Below, one piece after another: positions 8,826 through 17,785 of a DNA stretch of 64,000 nt (its first letter is position 1; the number at the start of each line of letters is the position of its first letter). Where the stretch lies: positions 124,001 through 188,000 of the forward strand of contig NZ_SMAM01000005.1 in assembly GCF_004346205.1 (NCBI RefSeq), given 5' to 3'. The position numbers and the translations under genes are program-made. The stretch comes from Bibersteinia trehalosi. Its GTDB lineage: Bacteria > Pseudomonadota > Gammaproteobacteria > Enterobacterales > Pasteurellaceae. The notes under the pieces were generated by a model. It was not told where the DNA came from and ran no database searches. It worked only from the letters and a program-made list of their open reading frames with translations.

Positions 8826-8901
8826 GCATACAAGCGCTCGAGTTCTGGCTTAATTTTGCAAAAAATTATCCAAATTAAACCGCTTGCTTAACTTAAACGA
8901 G

Positions 8902-8935
8902 AAATCCCAAAGACTAACACCTTTGGGATTTTTAT
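8902..8935. terminator. bidirectional terminator, porin / ppnN
   Basis: AAATCCCAAAG (8902-8912) pairs with CTTTGGGATTT (8921-8931), an 11-bp stem with an 8-base loop, followed by a T-rich tract. It lies between two convergent genes and can end both transcripts. Confidence 0.8.
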
Positions 8936-8940
8936 TTAGA

Positions 8941-10299
8941 TTACACAATCTCATAACAGGGCTGATAAGGTTCATCACTTGGCAATTTCATACGATCTTG
9001 CTCAATAAAATCCCACAATAAGCGATCAATTTTTGCCATTAACGCCGGATCCCCCGAAAGCTTAAATCGGCCTTTTTGTTCAATTTGCTCAACAGTTTCT
9101 GATTTTATATTCCCCGCCACAATACCAGAAAATGCTCGGCGCAAATTGGCAACGAGTTCAGATTGTGATTGCTCAAGAGTCAGATTCAGTGCTGCCATAT
9201 TTTCATGGGTTGGGAAAAATGGCTGCTGTAATTCCTCCGCAATTTTGAGCGTCCAATTAAACGCATAAGAATCACCAATTACACGGCGATATTCTTTAAT
9301 CTCTTTCATTGAACGACTTACTTTTTGCGCCACTTGCACAGGATCATTAATAATAATTTCATACATGGCTTGCGCCTGCTTACCCAGCGTTTCACCAATA
9401 AAACGATCAATCGCATCGAAATAAGCACGGCTTTCTTCTGGTCCAGTTAAAATCAGTGGTAGTTTCTGCTGGCTATTTTCGGGGTTCAGTTTCACCCCTA
9501 AAATATAGAGTAGCTCTTCAAATGTCCCTGGGCCACCAGGAAAAATAATAATTGCATGCCCTAATCGTACAAAAGCTTCTAAGCGCTTTTCAATATCTGG
9601 CATAATCACCAATTCATTCACAATCGGATTAGGTGGTTCAGAAGCAATAATTGACGGCTCGGTCACCCCAATAAAACGGCTATTGCGATAACGTTGGTTG
9701 GCATGCCCTACTGCCGCCCCTTTCATTGGAGCCTCCATCACACCAGTGCCACAGCCGGTCATGATATTCATTTCACGCAAGCCCAGTTCCAAACCAACCG
9801 CTCGGCAATATTGGTATTCTATCTCACTAATTGAATGCCCACCCCAACAAACGGCAATATTAGGATCATTATTCAGCGGCAACATTTTTGCATTACGCAA
9901 AATCAGAAAAATCTGGTTGGTTTGTGCAGTCGTCAGGTTTCGTTCACCAATTTGTACACAAGGTGTGAGCGCATTCAAAAATAGAATATCGCGCAAAACA
10001 GCAAAGAGATGATATTGAATATTCAAAATCATTTTATCATCGACAAATGCAGACTCCGGCGGATTGTGTAATTCCAGCGCCATTCCCCGCTCATGACGAA
10101 TAAGATTGATTTTAAAATCACGGTAACGACTTAACAAGGCACGACTGTCATCAGTAATCGCCCCCGAATTTAATACCGCTAATGCACAGTTACGAAATAA
10201 CGTGTAGAGCTCCCCTTCAGCTTGCTCGGTAAGTAGCTCCATTTCCAAATGTGACAGCTGCTCCATACTGCCCTTCGCTTCAATATGATAGATATTCAT
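8941..10299 (-). CDS. ppnN: pyrimidine/purine nucleotide 5'-monophosphate nucleosidase (YgdH/PpnN)
   Basis: A 452-residue protein closely matching E. coli PpnN in length and sequence. The enzyme hydrolyses nucleoside monophosphates to base and ribose-5-phosphate, and in E. coli is activated by (p)ppGpp. The Rossmann-like LOG domain is central, with the phosphate-binding PGGPGTFEELLY motif and the upstream CTG-type loop (MTGCGTGVMEAPMKGAAVGH). The flanking N- and C-terminal domains used for regulation in E. coli are both present. The gene starts 3 bases after the ybjD-like stop on the same strand, so the two are probably co-transcribed and translationally coupled. Confidence 0.92.
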   Translation of the reverse strand: MNIYHIEAKGSMEQLSHLEMELLTEQAEGELYTLFRNCALAVLNSGAITDDSRALLSRYRDFKINLIRHERGMALELHNPPESAFVDDKMILNIQYHLFAVLRDILFLNALTPCVQIGERNLTTAQTNQIFLILRNAKMLPLNNDPNIAVCWGGHSISEIEYQYCRAVGLELGLREMNIMTGCGTGVMEAPMKGAAVGHANQRYRNSRFIGVTEPSIIASEPPNPIVNELVIMPDIEKRLEAFVRLGHAIIIFPGGPGTFEELLYILGVKLNPENSQQKLPLILTGPEESRAYFDAIDRFIGETLGKQAQAMYEIIINDPVQVAQKVSRSMKEIKEYRRVIGDSYAFNWTLKIAEELQQPFFPTHENMAALNLTLEQSQSELVANLRRAFSGIVAGNIKSETVEQIEQKGRFKLSGDPALMAKIDRLLWDFIEQDRMKLPSDEPYQPCYEIV

Positions 10300-10302
10300 G
10301 TT

Positions 10303-11874
10303 TTATCCTTTAGTTAAATTAAGTACCTTTCTAAACATTCGCTGTAATAGAATTGGAATTGCATGTTTGCCCTGACGTTCAATCTCGCCGGCAAGGGCTA
10401 TGGCTAAATCTGGCTTTGAGCTCTTTTTTATCGCCTGCTGAATAATACGGCTTGCAGGACGAGAATTGCTCAAATCTTGCCAGCGAGCAAGCCGCACAAA
10501 AACATGCTCAAAACCTGAAAAATAAAGAAAATGCTCAATATCACGTTTTGGTAAAAGTGTTAAACGTGTAAGCAGAGTTTCATTTTTATCTAATAATGAT
10601 CGAACCGTATCTGCATATTTCTTACCAGCGCTATCGCCATCAGCTAAAACATGCCATTCAATCCCCATTGCTTTAACATATTTAATCAAAGGAGAAAGCC
10701 CGCACTGGGCAAACTCAACAATCTTTATGCCCTCTAGCTCCAAATTCAACCCCATCTGTTCTGCTAAGGCAGAAAGAAGCCACACTTCCGTTTCACCTTC
10801 AACTAAAATCCAGCTACTGGCAAATAGCGCAAGACTACGATTATAGTGAATATGGAATGTGAGCCGCCGTAATGCTTGCTTCGACAAACTATGCCGGCTT
10901 AAACGATAGGTTTTAATTTCGTTAGACGTACGTACTAGGCGGCAAATTTCATGCAATGCCACTTGCGAAAGTAATTCCACGGAATTGGTTGTTGTAATTC
11001 GCTGTAAAGGCAAATAGCTGATAAGCTCCCACATAATTGCAACTAAACGCGGATGTAGACGCGCATCGGGATCTTCAAATAATACGATAGGATGTATGCC
11101 ATCTACTGGCATTAATGCCCCCTCTGCAACAAAAAGCTGAGAAAACAGGCGAAATAACCGCTGACGTAATTCTCGATCCCCCAAACGTAGCAAATAACAC
11201 AATTCTTTGACCTTCCCCCATAATGCAGAGAGATCTTGCAGCTTCGAACCAACAAACTGCCTTGCTTCATGATTAAAATAATAGTATTGAATTAGTAATG
11301 AAAAGGCTTGAATTTTATCGTAATAGGGCTGTTGCCGAATTTGTGGATCAAACTGACTTAAATCGACTAAATGCCGACTATCGTGTAACGCTACATGACG
11401 AATGGAGTAAATAGGAAAGCGCGCTATCAATGCTTTCACTAATTCACTCACTTTTGCTGTTTGGATCTCTCGTCCATCTTGGTCAAGAAAAGCATAATCG
11501 GTATGAATTTGATTATCTGCAGAAATCGAGCCATTTACCCTCAAATAAATCTGATAATCTTTCGCGCCATTTGCAATAAAAAAACGCTGAAACAGATAAT
11601 TATGAGCATCATGTCGCTCATTTGGAAAATGCTCGGCAAAGGTGAATAATAAAGTGATTTGTTTGGTGCGCTGTCCATCTTTTTGAGCAATATGAAAGTC
11701 AGACTCACAAAAACGATACAGCGTCTGCTGATGGTTAAAAATCAAACTTAGTGCATCAAATAAACTGGTTTTACCCCAAGCGTTTTCCCCAATTAACACC
11801 ATATTTGGCTGCAAGGTCATAGACAGGCGATTTATGCCCCGAAAACCAATAATTTCCAAACGTCTTAAAAACAT
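10303..11874 (-). CDS. ybjD: OLD-family ATPase with TOPRIM domain (YbjD-like)
   Basis: A 523-residue protein with an ABC/AAA15-type ATPase and a C-terminal TOPRIM domain. Walker A is GENAWGKTS (residues 29-37). A Walker B-like LFEDPDARLHP follows near 265-275. TOPRIM acidic motifs are LVEGETE (357-363) and ADGDSAG (411-417). This is the order of overcoming-lysogenization-defect nucleases, and E. coli YbjD is the closest relative I recognise. Members cut or process DNA; some act in phage defence, but YbjD itself has no settled role. Start: ATG at 11872-11874 with AAGGAAAAA upstream. The asd terminator lies just upstream, so it needs its own promoter. Confidence 0.8.
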   Translation of the reverse strand: MFLRRLEIIGFRGINRLSMTLQPNMVLIGENAWGKTSLFDALSLIFNHQQTLYRFCESDFHIAQKDGQRTKQITLLFTFAEHFPNERHDAHNYLFQRFFIANGAKDYQIYLRVNGSISADNQIHTDYAFLDQDGREIQTAKVSELVKALIARFPIYSIRHVALHDSRHLVDLSQFDPQIRQQPYYDKIQAFSLLIQYYYFNHEARQFVGSKLQDLSALWGKVKELCYLLRLGDRELRQRLFRLFSQLFVAEGALMPVDGIHPIVLFEDPDARLHPRLVAIMWELISYLPLQRITTTNSVELLSQVALHEICRLVRTSNEIKTYRLSRHSLSKQALRRLTFHIHYNRSLALFASSWILVEGETEVWLLSALAEQMGLNLELEGIKIVEFAQCGLSPLIKYVKAMGIEWHVLADGDSAGKKYADTVRSLLDKNETLLTRLTLLPKRDIEHFLYFSGFEHVFVRLARWQDLSNSRPASRIIQQAIKKSSKPDLAIALAGEIERQGKHAIPILLQRMFRKVLNLTKG

Positions 11875-11879
11875 GGTTT

Positions 11880-11916
11880 TTCCTTTTGCAAAAAAGCCCC
11901 GCAAAACGAGCGCTTG
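11880..11916 (-). terminator. terminator downstream of asd
   Basis: Read leftward, AGCCC and GGGCT arms around the uptake-signal-like GCAAGCGCT are followed by TTTTTTG. A second dyad, CCCCTT-N6-AAGGGG (near 11940-11957), lies between it and the asd stop. Together they separate asd from the ybjD-like gene. Confidence 0.5.
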
Positions 11917-11966
11917 CAGGGCTATAAGGGTTTTAAACGCCCCTTAAGACAAAGGGGAGCCCAGAT

Positions 11967-13082
11967 TTACTGAGTCAATTGCACCAAAATACGGCGAACA
12001 GGCTCTGCGGCACCCCATAATAATTGGTCGCCAACGGTAAAGGCTGCAAGGTATTCACCGCCCATTGCGAGTTTACGTAAACGTCCAACTGGTACGCTTA
12101 ATGTACCTGTTACTTTCGCAGGGGTTAATTCACGTAAAGTGGTTTCTTTATCATTTGGAATCACTTTCACCCACTCGTTATGCGAGGCGATAATTTGTTC
12201 AATTTCTTCAAGTGGTAAATCTTTTTTGAGCTTGATGGTAAACGCTTGGCTATGGCAACGTAATGCACCGATACGCACACATAAGCCATCAACTGGAATT
12301 GGATTGTCGCTTAAACCTAGAATTTTGTTAGTTTCTGCATAGCCTTTCCACTCTTCTTTGGTTTGCCCCGTTTCTGGTAAAAGTTTATCAATCCAAGGAA
12401 TAAGGCTACCGCCTAATGCTGCCCCAAAGTTTGCAGTTGGGAAATCGTCTGCTCGCATTTGTGCAGTCACTTTACGTTCAATCTCTAAAATAGAAGAGGC
12501 AGGGTCAGCCAATTCTGCTTTCACTGATTGCTCTAAAATGCCCATCTGTGAAAGCAATTCACGCATATTTTTTGCACCTGCACCACTTGCCGCTTGATAG
12601 GTCGCCACGGATACCCATTCAACCAAATCTTTCTCAAACAAGCCACCAATTGCCATTAACATAAGGCTTACGGTGCAGTTACCACCAACAAAGGTTTTAA
12701 TACCATTTTTTAAGCCTTCATCAATCACATTTTGGTTTACAGGATCTAATACGATGATCGCATCTTTTTCCATACGCAATGCAGACGCTGCATCAATCCA
12801 ATATCCGTTCCAGCCTATTGCTTTTAATTTTGGATAAACTTCGTTGGTGTAATCGCCGCCTTGACAGGTAACAATGATGTCTAATTTTTGTAGTTCTTCA
12901 ATGTCAAAAGCATTTTTGAGTGTGCCAGCATCTTTGCCTGCAAAAGTTGGGGCTTTTTGACCCGCTTGTGAAGTGGTGAAAAAGATAGGGTTAATGTTAG
13001 CGAAGTTATTCTCTTGTACCATTCTGTCCATTAAAACAGAACCCACCATACCGCGCCAACCGACGAAACCGACATTTTGCAT
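11967..13082 (-). CDS. asd: aspartate-semialdehyde dehydrogenase
   Basis: A 371-residue NADPH-dependent enzyme that converts aspartyl-4-phosphate to aspartate-4-semialdehyde. This is the branch to diaminopimelate (cell wall), lysine, threonine and methionine. The N-terminal nucleotide-binding [14 protein letters not shown] and the catalytic Cys136 in GGNCTVSLM are intact. Length and sequence match the Gram-negative type. It is the only essential peptidoglycan-precursor gene here and stands alone between its 5' intergenic region and a terminator. I see no convincing lysine riboswitch fold upstream. Confidence 0.96.
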   Translation of the reverse strand: MQNVGFVGWRGMVGSVLMDRMVQENNFANINPIFFTTSQAGQKAPTFAGKDAGTLKNAFDIEELQKLDIIVTCQGGDYTNEVYPKLKAIGWNGYWIDAASALRMEKDAIIVLDPVNQNVIDEGLKNGIKTFVGGNCTVSLMLMAIGGLFEKDLVEWVSVATYQAASGAGAKNMRELLSQMGILEQSVKAELADPASSILEIERKVTAQMRADDFPTANFGAALGGSLIPWIDKLLPETGQTKEEWKGYAETNKILGLSDNPIPVDGLCVRIGALRCHSQAFTIKLKKDLPLEEIEQIIASHNEWVKVIPNDKETTLRELTPAKVTGTLSVPVGRLRKLAMGGEYLAAFTVGDQLLWGAAEPVRRILVQLTQ

Positions 13083-13463
13083 TTTTTGCTCCTAAAAAGT
13101 TGTGTTTGTTTAAAGTGAAAATAGGATAAATACAAGATTTTATGCACAATTGCAAATGATTTAATTTATTTGCCAAATTTTGCTCAGCAGCCTAAGAAAT
13201 TACTAATAATTCAAATTAATTCACTCCTTAAAATTTTAGTCATCGTTTGCCTAGTAACTCCAATAAGGCATTTGATTTTTATCAAAAATCTGGCGAGTTT
13301 CGCGACGAATTAAATAAATTTATTAAATTAATTGCGAAATTCAGCCCGTTTGAGCGTGTAATTGGCTCAATTTTGTAGTAAAGTGAGCGCTGTATTTCAG
13401 ACATTCTTCCATGATGTCTTAACAGATTTTTTTAACTTTATTTGATAAAAGAGGAAGTTCTTT
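13083..13463. other. divergent regulatory region between asd and ptsH
   Basis: 381 bases with no coding region. It must hold the asd promoter (leftward) and the ptsHI-crr promoter (rightward). The FNR-like box at 13271-13286 is the only clear site. A very A/T-rich tract (about 13308-13334) lies just downstream of it. I could not settle on -35/-10 pairs. No tRNA or conserved RNA was recognised. Confidence 0.5.
13271..13286. promoter_or_regulatory. FNR-type box upstream of ptsH
   Basis: TTTGATTTTTATCAAA carries TTGAT-N4-ATCAA, the exact FNR consensus. It lies 178 bases before the ptsH ATG and a similar distance from asd. Which gene it serves is not determined. Confidence 0.5.
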
Positions 13464-13721
13464 ATGTACTCAAAAGAAGTAACGATTACGGCTCCAAATG
13501 GATTGCATACCCGCCCTGCGGCTGAGTTTGTGAAAGTAGCAAAAAGTTTCGCTTCAAGCATCACCGTAGTATCTGGCGGTAAAGAAGCGAGCGCAAAAAG
13601 TCTGTTCAAATTACAAACTTTAGGCTTAACTCAAGGTACCGTTATCACTATTTCTGCTGAAGGCGAAGACGAGCAAAAAGCGGTCGATACGCTAGTAGAT
13701 TTAATCCCTACTTTGGAATAA
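13464..13721 (+). CDS. ptsH: phosphocarrier protein HPr
   Basis: An 85-residue cytoplasmic phosphocarrier that takes phosphate from EI and passes it to the sugar-specific EIIA domains, including ManX in this window. The active His15 is in GLHTRPA and the regulatory-type Ser46 in KSLFKLQ. Length is exactly standard. GAGGAAG precedes the ATG. It is the first gene of ptsH-ptsI-crr; a 12-bp hairpin lies between it and ptsI and may set the ratio of HPr to EI. Confidence 0.97.
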   Translation: MYSKEVTITAPNGLHTRPAAEFVKVAKSFASSITVVSGGKEASAKSLFKLQTLGLTQGTVITISAEGEDEQKAVDTLVDLIPTLE

Positions 13722-13735
13722 TCCGCACTGAATTG

Positions 13736-13768
13736 ACGACTTTATCGTTTTGCCGATAAAGTCGTTTA
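13736..13768 (+). terminator. hairpin between ptsH and ptsI
   Basis: ACGACTTTATCG (13736-13747) and CGATAAAGTCGT (13754-13765) form a perfect 12-bp stem with loop TTTTGC, then TTT. The tail is short, so partial termination or mRNA stabilisation of ptsH is more likely than full termination. Confidence 0.6.
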
Positions 13769-13810
13769 TGCTATTTAGCACCATTGAATCATTCCCTAAA
13801 GGACTCATTT

Positions 13811-15532
13811 ATGATTACAGGTATTCCTGCTTCTCCTGGTATCGTCTTTGGTAAAGCACTTGTACTAAAAGAAGAACCAATTATTCTCAACACGCAAAAA
13901 ATCACACCAAATCAAGTTGATAGTGAAAAAGCCAAATTTTTTGCAGGTCGTGAAAAAGCGGCTGAGCAGCTTATCGCTATCAAAGAAAAGGCTAAACGCA
14001 CATTAGGCGAAGAAAAAGAGGCTATCTTTGAAGGTCATTTAATGATCTTAGAAGATGAAGAATTAGAAGAAGAAATTCTTGCTTATCTAGAAGAGAATTT
14101 AGTCACCGCAGATGTTGCAGCTAGCAAAATCATTGATATGCAGGTAGCAATGTTATCTGAAATTGATGATGAATATCTAAAAGAACGTGCAGGCGATATC
14201 CGTGATATTGGTAACCGTCTAATTCGTAACATTCTTGGTATGCATATCATTGATTTAGGTGATATTCAGGAAGAAGTAATCTTAGTTGCTTACGACTTAA
14301 CACCATCAGAAACTGCACAGCTAAACTTAGATAAAGTGCTGGGATTTGTTACCGATATTGGTGGTCGTACCTCTCACACCTCAATCATGGCACGTTCTTT
14401 AGAACTACCAGCAATTGTGGGAACAAATAATGTCACCAGCCTTGTAAATACTGGCGATACATTAATTTTAGATGCAATTAATAATAGCGTAGAAATTAAC
14501 CCTAGCGCAGAAAAATTAGCCGCAGCCCAAACATTACAAGACAAAATCGCAGCCGAAAAAGCCGAATTAGCTAAATTAAAAGACCTACCAGCTGAAACCT
14601 TAGATGGACATCGTGTTGAGGTTGTAGGAAATATTGGTACAATTCGTGATGTGGACGGCGTACTACGTAATGGTGGCGAAGGAGTTGGCTTATATCGTAC
14701 CGAGTTCCTATTTATGGATAGAAACCAATTACCAGGTGAAGAAGAACAATTCCAAGCTTACAAAGAAATTGTCGAAGCAATGCAAGGTAAATTAGTCGTA
14801 TTGCGTACGATGGATATTGGTGGTGATAAAGATTTGCCTTATTTAGAATTACCAAAAGAAATGAATCCATTCTTAGGCTGGCGTGCGGTACGGATCGGCT
14901 TAGATCGTCGTGAAATCTTGAATACCCAGTTACGTGCAGTATTACGAGCATCTGCATTTGGTAAGCTTGCAGTCATGTTCCCAATGATTATCTCTGTGGA
15001 AGAGATCCGCACTCTAAAAGGCATTATTGCTGAGTTAAAAGAGCAATTGCATATTGAAGGGAAAGCCTTTGATAATAATCTACAAGTTGGCGTAATGGTG
15101 GAAACTCCGTCTGCTGCGGTCAATGCTCGCCACTTGGCAAAAGAAGTTGATTTCTTCAGCATTGGCACAAATGACTTAACTCAATATACATTAGCGGTAG
15201 ATCGCGGTAATGAGCTCATTGCGCACTTATACAACCCAATGACGCCGTCAGTGCTAAATCTCATTAAACAGGTGATTGATGCATCGCATGCTGAAGGTAA
15301 ATGGACAGGAATGTGTGGAGAATTAGCCGGTGATGTTAAAGCAACCGCTTTACTGCTTGGCATGGGCTTAGACGAATTTAGCATGAGCGGTATCTCTGTA
15401 CCACATGTGAAAAAACTTGTTCGCAGTATCAATTTCGCACAAGCTAAAGCACTCGCTGATGAAGCATTAGCACAACCAACTGCGGCAGATATCGAAAAAT
15501 TAGTTGACGAATTCTACCAAAAACTCAATTAA
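13811..15532 (+). CDS. ptsI: PTS enzyme I, phosphoenolpyruvate-protein phosphotransferase
   Basis: A 573-residue cytoplasmic enzyme that transfers phosphate from PEP to HPr, the entry step for every PTS sugar. The phosphorylated His189 lies in [13 protein letters not shown]. The C-terminal TIM-barrel has the PEP-binding motifs, including [32 protein letters not shown] and the catalytic Cys in GMCGELAGD. Start: ATG at 13811 with AAAGGA upstream; a frame extension to 13784 has no ribosome-binding site. It is the middle gene of the pts operon. Confidence 0.97.
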   Translation: MITGIPASPGIVFGKALVLKEEPIILNTQKITPNQVDSEKAKFFAGREKAAEQLIAIKEKAKRTLGEEKEAIFEGHLMILEDEELEEEILAYLEENLVTADVAASKIIDMQVAMLSEIDDEYLKERAGDIRDIGNRLIRNILGMHIIDLGDIQEEVILVAYDLTPSETAQLNLDKVLGFVTDIGGRTSHTSIMARSLELPAIVGTNNVTSLVNTGDTLILDAINNSVEINPSAEKLAAAQTLQDKIAAEKAELAKLKDLPAETLDGHRVEVVGNIGTIRDVDGVLRNGGEGVGLYRTEFLFMDRNQLPGEEEQFQAYKEIVEAMQGKLVVLRTMDIGGDKDLPYLELPKEMNPFLGWRAVRIGLDRREILNTQLRAVLRASAFGKLAVMFPMIISVEEIRTLKGIIAELKEQLHIEGKAFDNNLQVGVMVETPSAAVNARHLAKEVDFFSIGTNDLTQYTLAVDRGNELIAHLYNPMTPSVLNLIKQVIDASHAEGKWTGMCGELAGDVKATALLLGMGLDEFSMSGISVPHVKKLVRSINFAQAKALADEALAQPTAADIEKLVDEFYQKLN

Positions 15533-15544
15533 ACAATACAAATG

Positions 15545-15577
15545 CAAAATTCTCGTATAAAATATGCGGGAATTTTG
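15545..15577 (+). promoter_or_regulatory. long hairpin between ptsI and crr
   Basis: A 15-base arm (15545-15559) pairs completely with 15563-15577, allowing two G-U pairs, around loop AAA. It fills the gap between the ptsI stop and the crr ribosome-binding site. There is no T-run, so mRNA processing or protection is more likely than termination. Confidence 0.55.
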
Positions 15578-15601
15578 TTCATAAATGAATGGAGACTAAC
15601 T

Positions 15602-16102
15602 ATGGGATTTCTTGATAAAATCTTTGGTAAGAAAGAAGCTGTTGCTAAAGAAGTAAAGATTTACGCGCCTCTTTCTGGTGAGATTGTGAATATTGAAGAT
15701 GTGCCCGATGTGGTATTTTCTGAGAAAATTGTAGGAGATGGTGTAGCAATCAAACCTGCTGGTGATACTATTGTAGCGCCTGTTAATGGTACGATTGGTA
15801 AAATTTTTGAAACCAATCACGCATTTTCTATTGAATCAGAAGAAGGTGTTGAGCTATTTGTTCACTTCGGCATTGATACTGTAGAGCTAAAAGGTGAAGG
15901 CTTTACCCGCTTAGCTGAAGAAGGACAGAGCGTAAAAATTGGTGACCCAATTATCAAATTTGATCTCGCGTTTTTAACTGATAAAGCAAAATCAGTATTA
16001 ACTCCTATCGTGATTTCCAATATGGATGAAATCAGTAACTTACAAAAATTGTCTGGCGAAGTTAAACAAGGCGAAAGTGTCGTATTGACCTTAACCAAAT
16101 AA
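15602..16102 (+). CDS. crr: PTS glucose-specific EIIA component
   Basis: A 166-residue EIIA(Glc)-type protein. It receives phosphate from HPr and, in enteric bacteria and Haemophilus, also controls adenylate cyclase and inducer exclusion. The paired His73 (TNHAFSIES) and His88 ([10 protein letters not shown]) correspond to His75 and His90 of E. coli; the second is the phosphorylation site. The amphipathic N-terminus ([11 protein letters not shown]) is the membrane-docking helix. Start: ATG at 15602 with TGGAG upstream; the upstream frame extension passes through the intergenic hairpin. Its control of cAMP connects it to the CRP sites at manX, nagB and afuA. Confidence 0.96.
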   Translation: MGFLDKIFGKKEAVAKEVKIYAPLSGEIVNIEDVPDVVFSEKIVGDGVAIKPAGDTIVAPVNGTIGKIFETNHAFSIESEEGVELFVHFGIDTVELKGEGFTRLAEEGQSVKIGDPIIKFDLAFLTDKAKSVLTPIVISNMDEISNLQKLSGEVKQGESVVLTLTK

Positions 16103-16118
16103 TTTGCAAAAAATAGTG

Positions 16119-16147
16119 AAACCACGACCGCTTGTCGTGGTTTTTTT
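16119..16147 (+). terminator. pts operon terminator containing an uptake signal
   Basis: AAACCACGAC (from 16119) pairs with GTCGTGGTTT (to 16143) over about 10 bp, followed by a run of T. The loop side holds ACCGCTTGT (16127-16135), the reverse complement of the ACAAGCGGT uptake core. Confidence 0.85.
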
Positions 16148-16192
16148 ATAGCCAAAATCCAATCAAACGGGTAGAATAGCGCCCAAGTTTTT

Positions 16193-16233
16193 GCGTAAAG
16201 CCTAAGTTAAATTATGCTTTACGCTTTTCTTTT
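16193..16233 (+). terminator. leader terminator/attenuator upstream of miaB
   Basis: GCGTAAAGC (16193-16201) and GCTTTACGC (16216-16224) make a perfect 9-bp stem, followed by TTTTCTTTTC. A plausible -10 box TAGAAT lies at 16172-16177, so the hairpin would be inside the miaB leader rather than after crr, which already has its own terminator. Confidence 0.5.
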
Positions 16234-16263
16234 CTAACTATTTGATTCACTTATTATTTTACA

Positions 16264-17694
16264 ATGACACAGAAATTACATATTACCACTTGGGGCTGCC
16301 AGATGAATGAGTATGACTCTTCAAAAATGGCTGATTTACTCAATTCTACACACGGTTTTGAACTCACCGAAAATCCTGAAGATGCCGATGTTTTACTGCT
16401 AAATACATGTTCTATCCGCGAGAAAGCACAGGAAAAAGTGTTTTCTCAACTAGGACGTTGGAAAAACTGGAAGCAAGACAAACCTGATCTTATCATTGGT
16501 GTTGGAGGCTGCGTGGCTTCTCAAGAAGGCGAACACATTCGTGAGCGCGCACCTTATGTGGATATTATTTTTGGGCCACAGACCTTACATCGCTTACCTG
16601 AAATGATTAACCAAATTCGTGGCGGTAAAAGTTCAGTGGTGGATATTTCTTTCCCAGAAATAGAGAAATTTGACCGCTTGCCAGAGCCGAAAGCAGAAGG
16701 CCCTACCGCATTCGTTTCCATTATGGAAGGTTGTAATAAATACTGCTCATTCTGCGTGGTGCCTTACACTCGTGGGGAAGAAGTGAGCCGTCCGGTGGAC
16801 GATGTATTATTTGAAATCGCTCAACTTGCCGAACAAGGCGTTCGTGAGGTCAATTTACTTGGACAAAATGTAAATGCCTATCGTGGTGAAACCTTTGACG
16901 GCGGCATCTGTACTTTTGCTGAATTACTCCGTTTAGTGGCGAGTATTGACGGTATTGATCGCCTGCGTTTTACCACTAGCCACCCGATTGAATTTAGTGA
17001 TGATATTATTGAAGTCTATCGCGATACACCAGAATTAGTGAGTTTCTTGCATTTACCAATTCAAAGCGGTTCAGACCGAGTTCTAACCATGATGAAACGT
17101 AGCCACACCGCATTAGAATATAAAGCGATTATCCGCAAACTGCGTGAAGCTCGTCCAAATATTCAAATCAGTTCAGATTTCATTGTTGGTTTTCCGGGCG
17201 AAACCGCCAAAGATTTTGAAGATACCATGAAAATCATCGAGCAAGTTAATTTTGATATGAGTTTTAGCTTCATTTATTCTGCTCGTCCAGGAACACCTGC
17301 GGCGGATTTACCTGATGATGTGAGCGATGAAGAGAAAAAAGAGCGACTCTATCGCCTACAACAACGTATTAACCACCAAGCTCAGCAATTTAGCCGCTTA
17401 ATGCTCGGTACAGAACAGCGTATTTTGGTCGAAGGCCCAAGCAAAAAAGACATTATGGAACTCACTGGCAGAACGGAAACTAACCGCATTGTGAATTTCC
17501 AAGGCACACCAGATATGATTGGTAAATTTGTTGATGTAAAAATTACCGATGTTTACACTAACTCATTGCGTGGCGAAGTCGTTCGCACCGAAGAGCAGAT
17601 GGGATTGCGTGTGGTGCAATCGCCACAAGCCGTTATCCAACGCACTCGTAAAGAAGATGAGCTAGGCGTGGGAAAATATGTGGTAAATTTGTAA
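16264..17694 (+). CDS. miaB: tRNA-2-methylthio-N6-dimethylallyladenosine synthase
   Basis: A 476-residue radical-SAM methylthiotransferase that adds the 2-methylthio group to i6A37 of tRNAs reading U-starting codons. The N-terminal MTTase domain has Cys12, Cys49 and Cys83 for the auxiliary 4Fe-4S cluster. The radical-SAM motif is Cys157-x3-Cys161-x2-Cys164. A C-terminal TRAM domain (from about residue 380, [15 protein letters not shown]) binds tRNA. All key residues are present and length is standard. The gene appears to be monocistronic, with an attenuator-like hairpin in its leader. Confidence 0.97.
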   Translation: MTQKLHITTWGCQMNEYDSSKMADLLNSTHGFELTENPEDADVLLLNTCSIREKAQEKVFSQLGRWKNWKQDKPDLIIGVGGCVASQEGEHIRERAPYVDIIFGPQTLHRLPEMINQIRGGKSSVVDISFPEIEKFDRLPEPKAEGPTAFVSIMEGCNKYCSFCVVPYTRGEEVSRPVDDVLFEIAQLAEQGVREVNLLGQNVNAYRGETFDGGICTFAELLRLVASIDGIDRLRFTTSHPIEFSDDIIEVYRDTPELVSFLHLPIQSGSDRVLTMMKRSHTALEYKAIIRKLREARPNIQISSDFIVGFPGETAKDFEDTMKIIEQVNFDMSFSFIYSARPGTPAADLPDDVSDEEKKERLYRLQQRINHQAQQFSRLMLGTEQRILVEGPSKKDIMELTGRTETNRIVNFQGTPDMIGKFVDVKITDVYTNSLRGEVVRTEEQMGLRVVQSPQAVIQRTRKEDELGVGKYVVNL

Positions 17695-17706
17695 AATTTT
17701 GTTGAG

Positions 17707-17734
17707 AACAGACCGCTTGTAAGCGGTCTGTTTG
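17707..17734. terminator. dyad uptake-signal terminator, miaB / cyuA
   Basis: AACAGACCGCTT (17707-17718) and AAGCGGTCTGTT (17721-17732) form a perfect 12-bp stem around GT. It is built from two inverted AAGCGGT uptake cores and lies between convergent genes. Confidence 0.8.
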
Positions 17735-17785
17735 ACTATATTGAGATGAAAAGCCAGCACCAATTCATTTAAATGCCTGACAACC

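Noticed and set aside
13083-13463. Lysine riboswitch upstream of asd
   Set aside because: I looked for the conserved purine-rich core and multi-helix layout and did not see it. A covariance-model search would be decisive.
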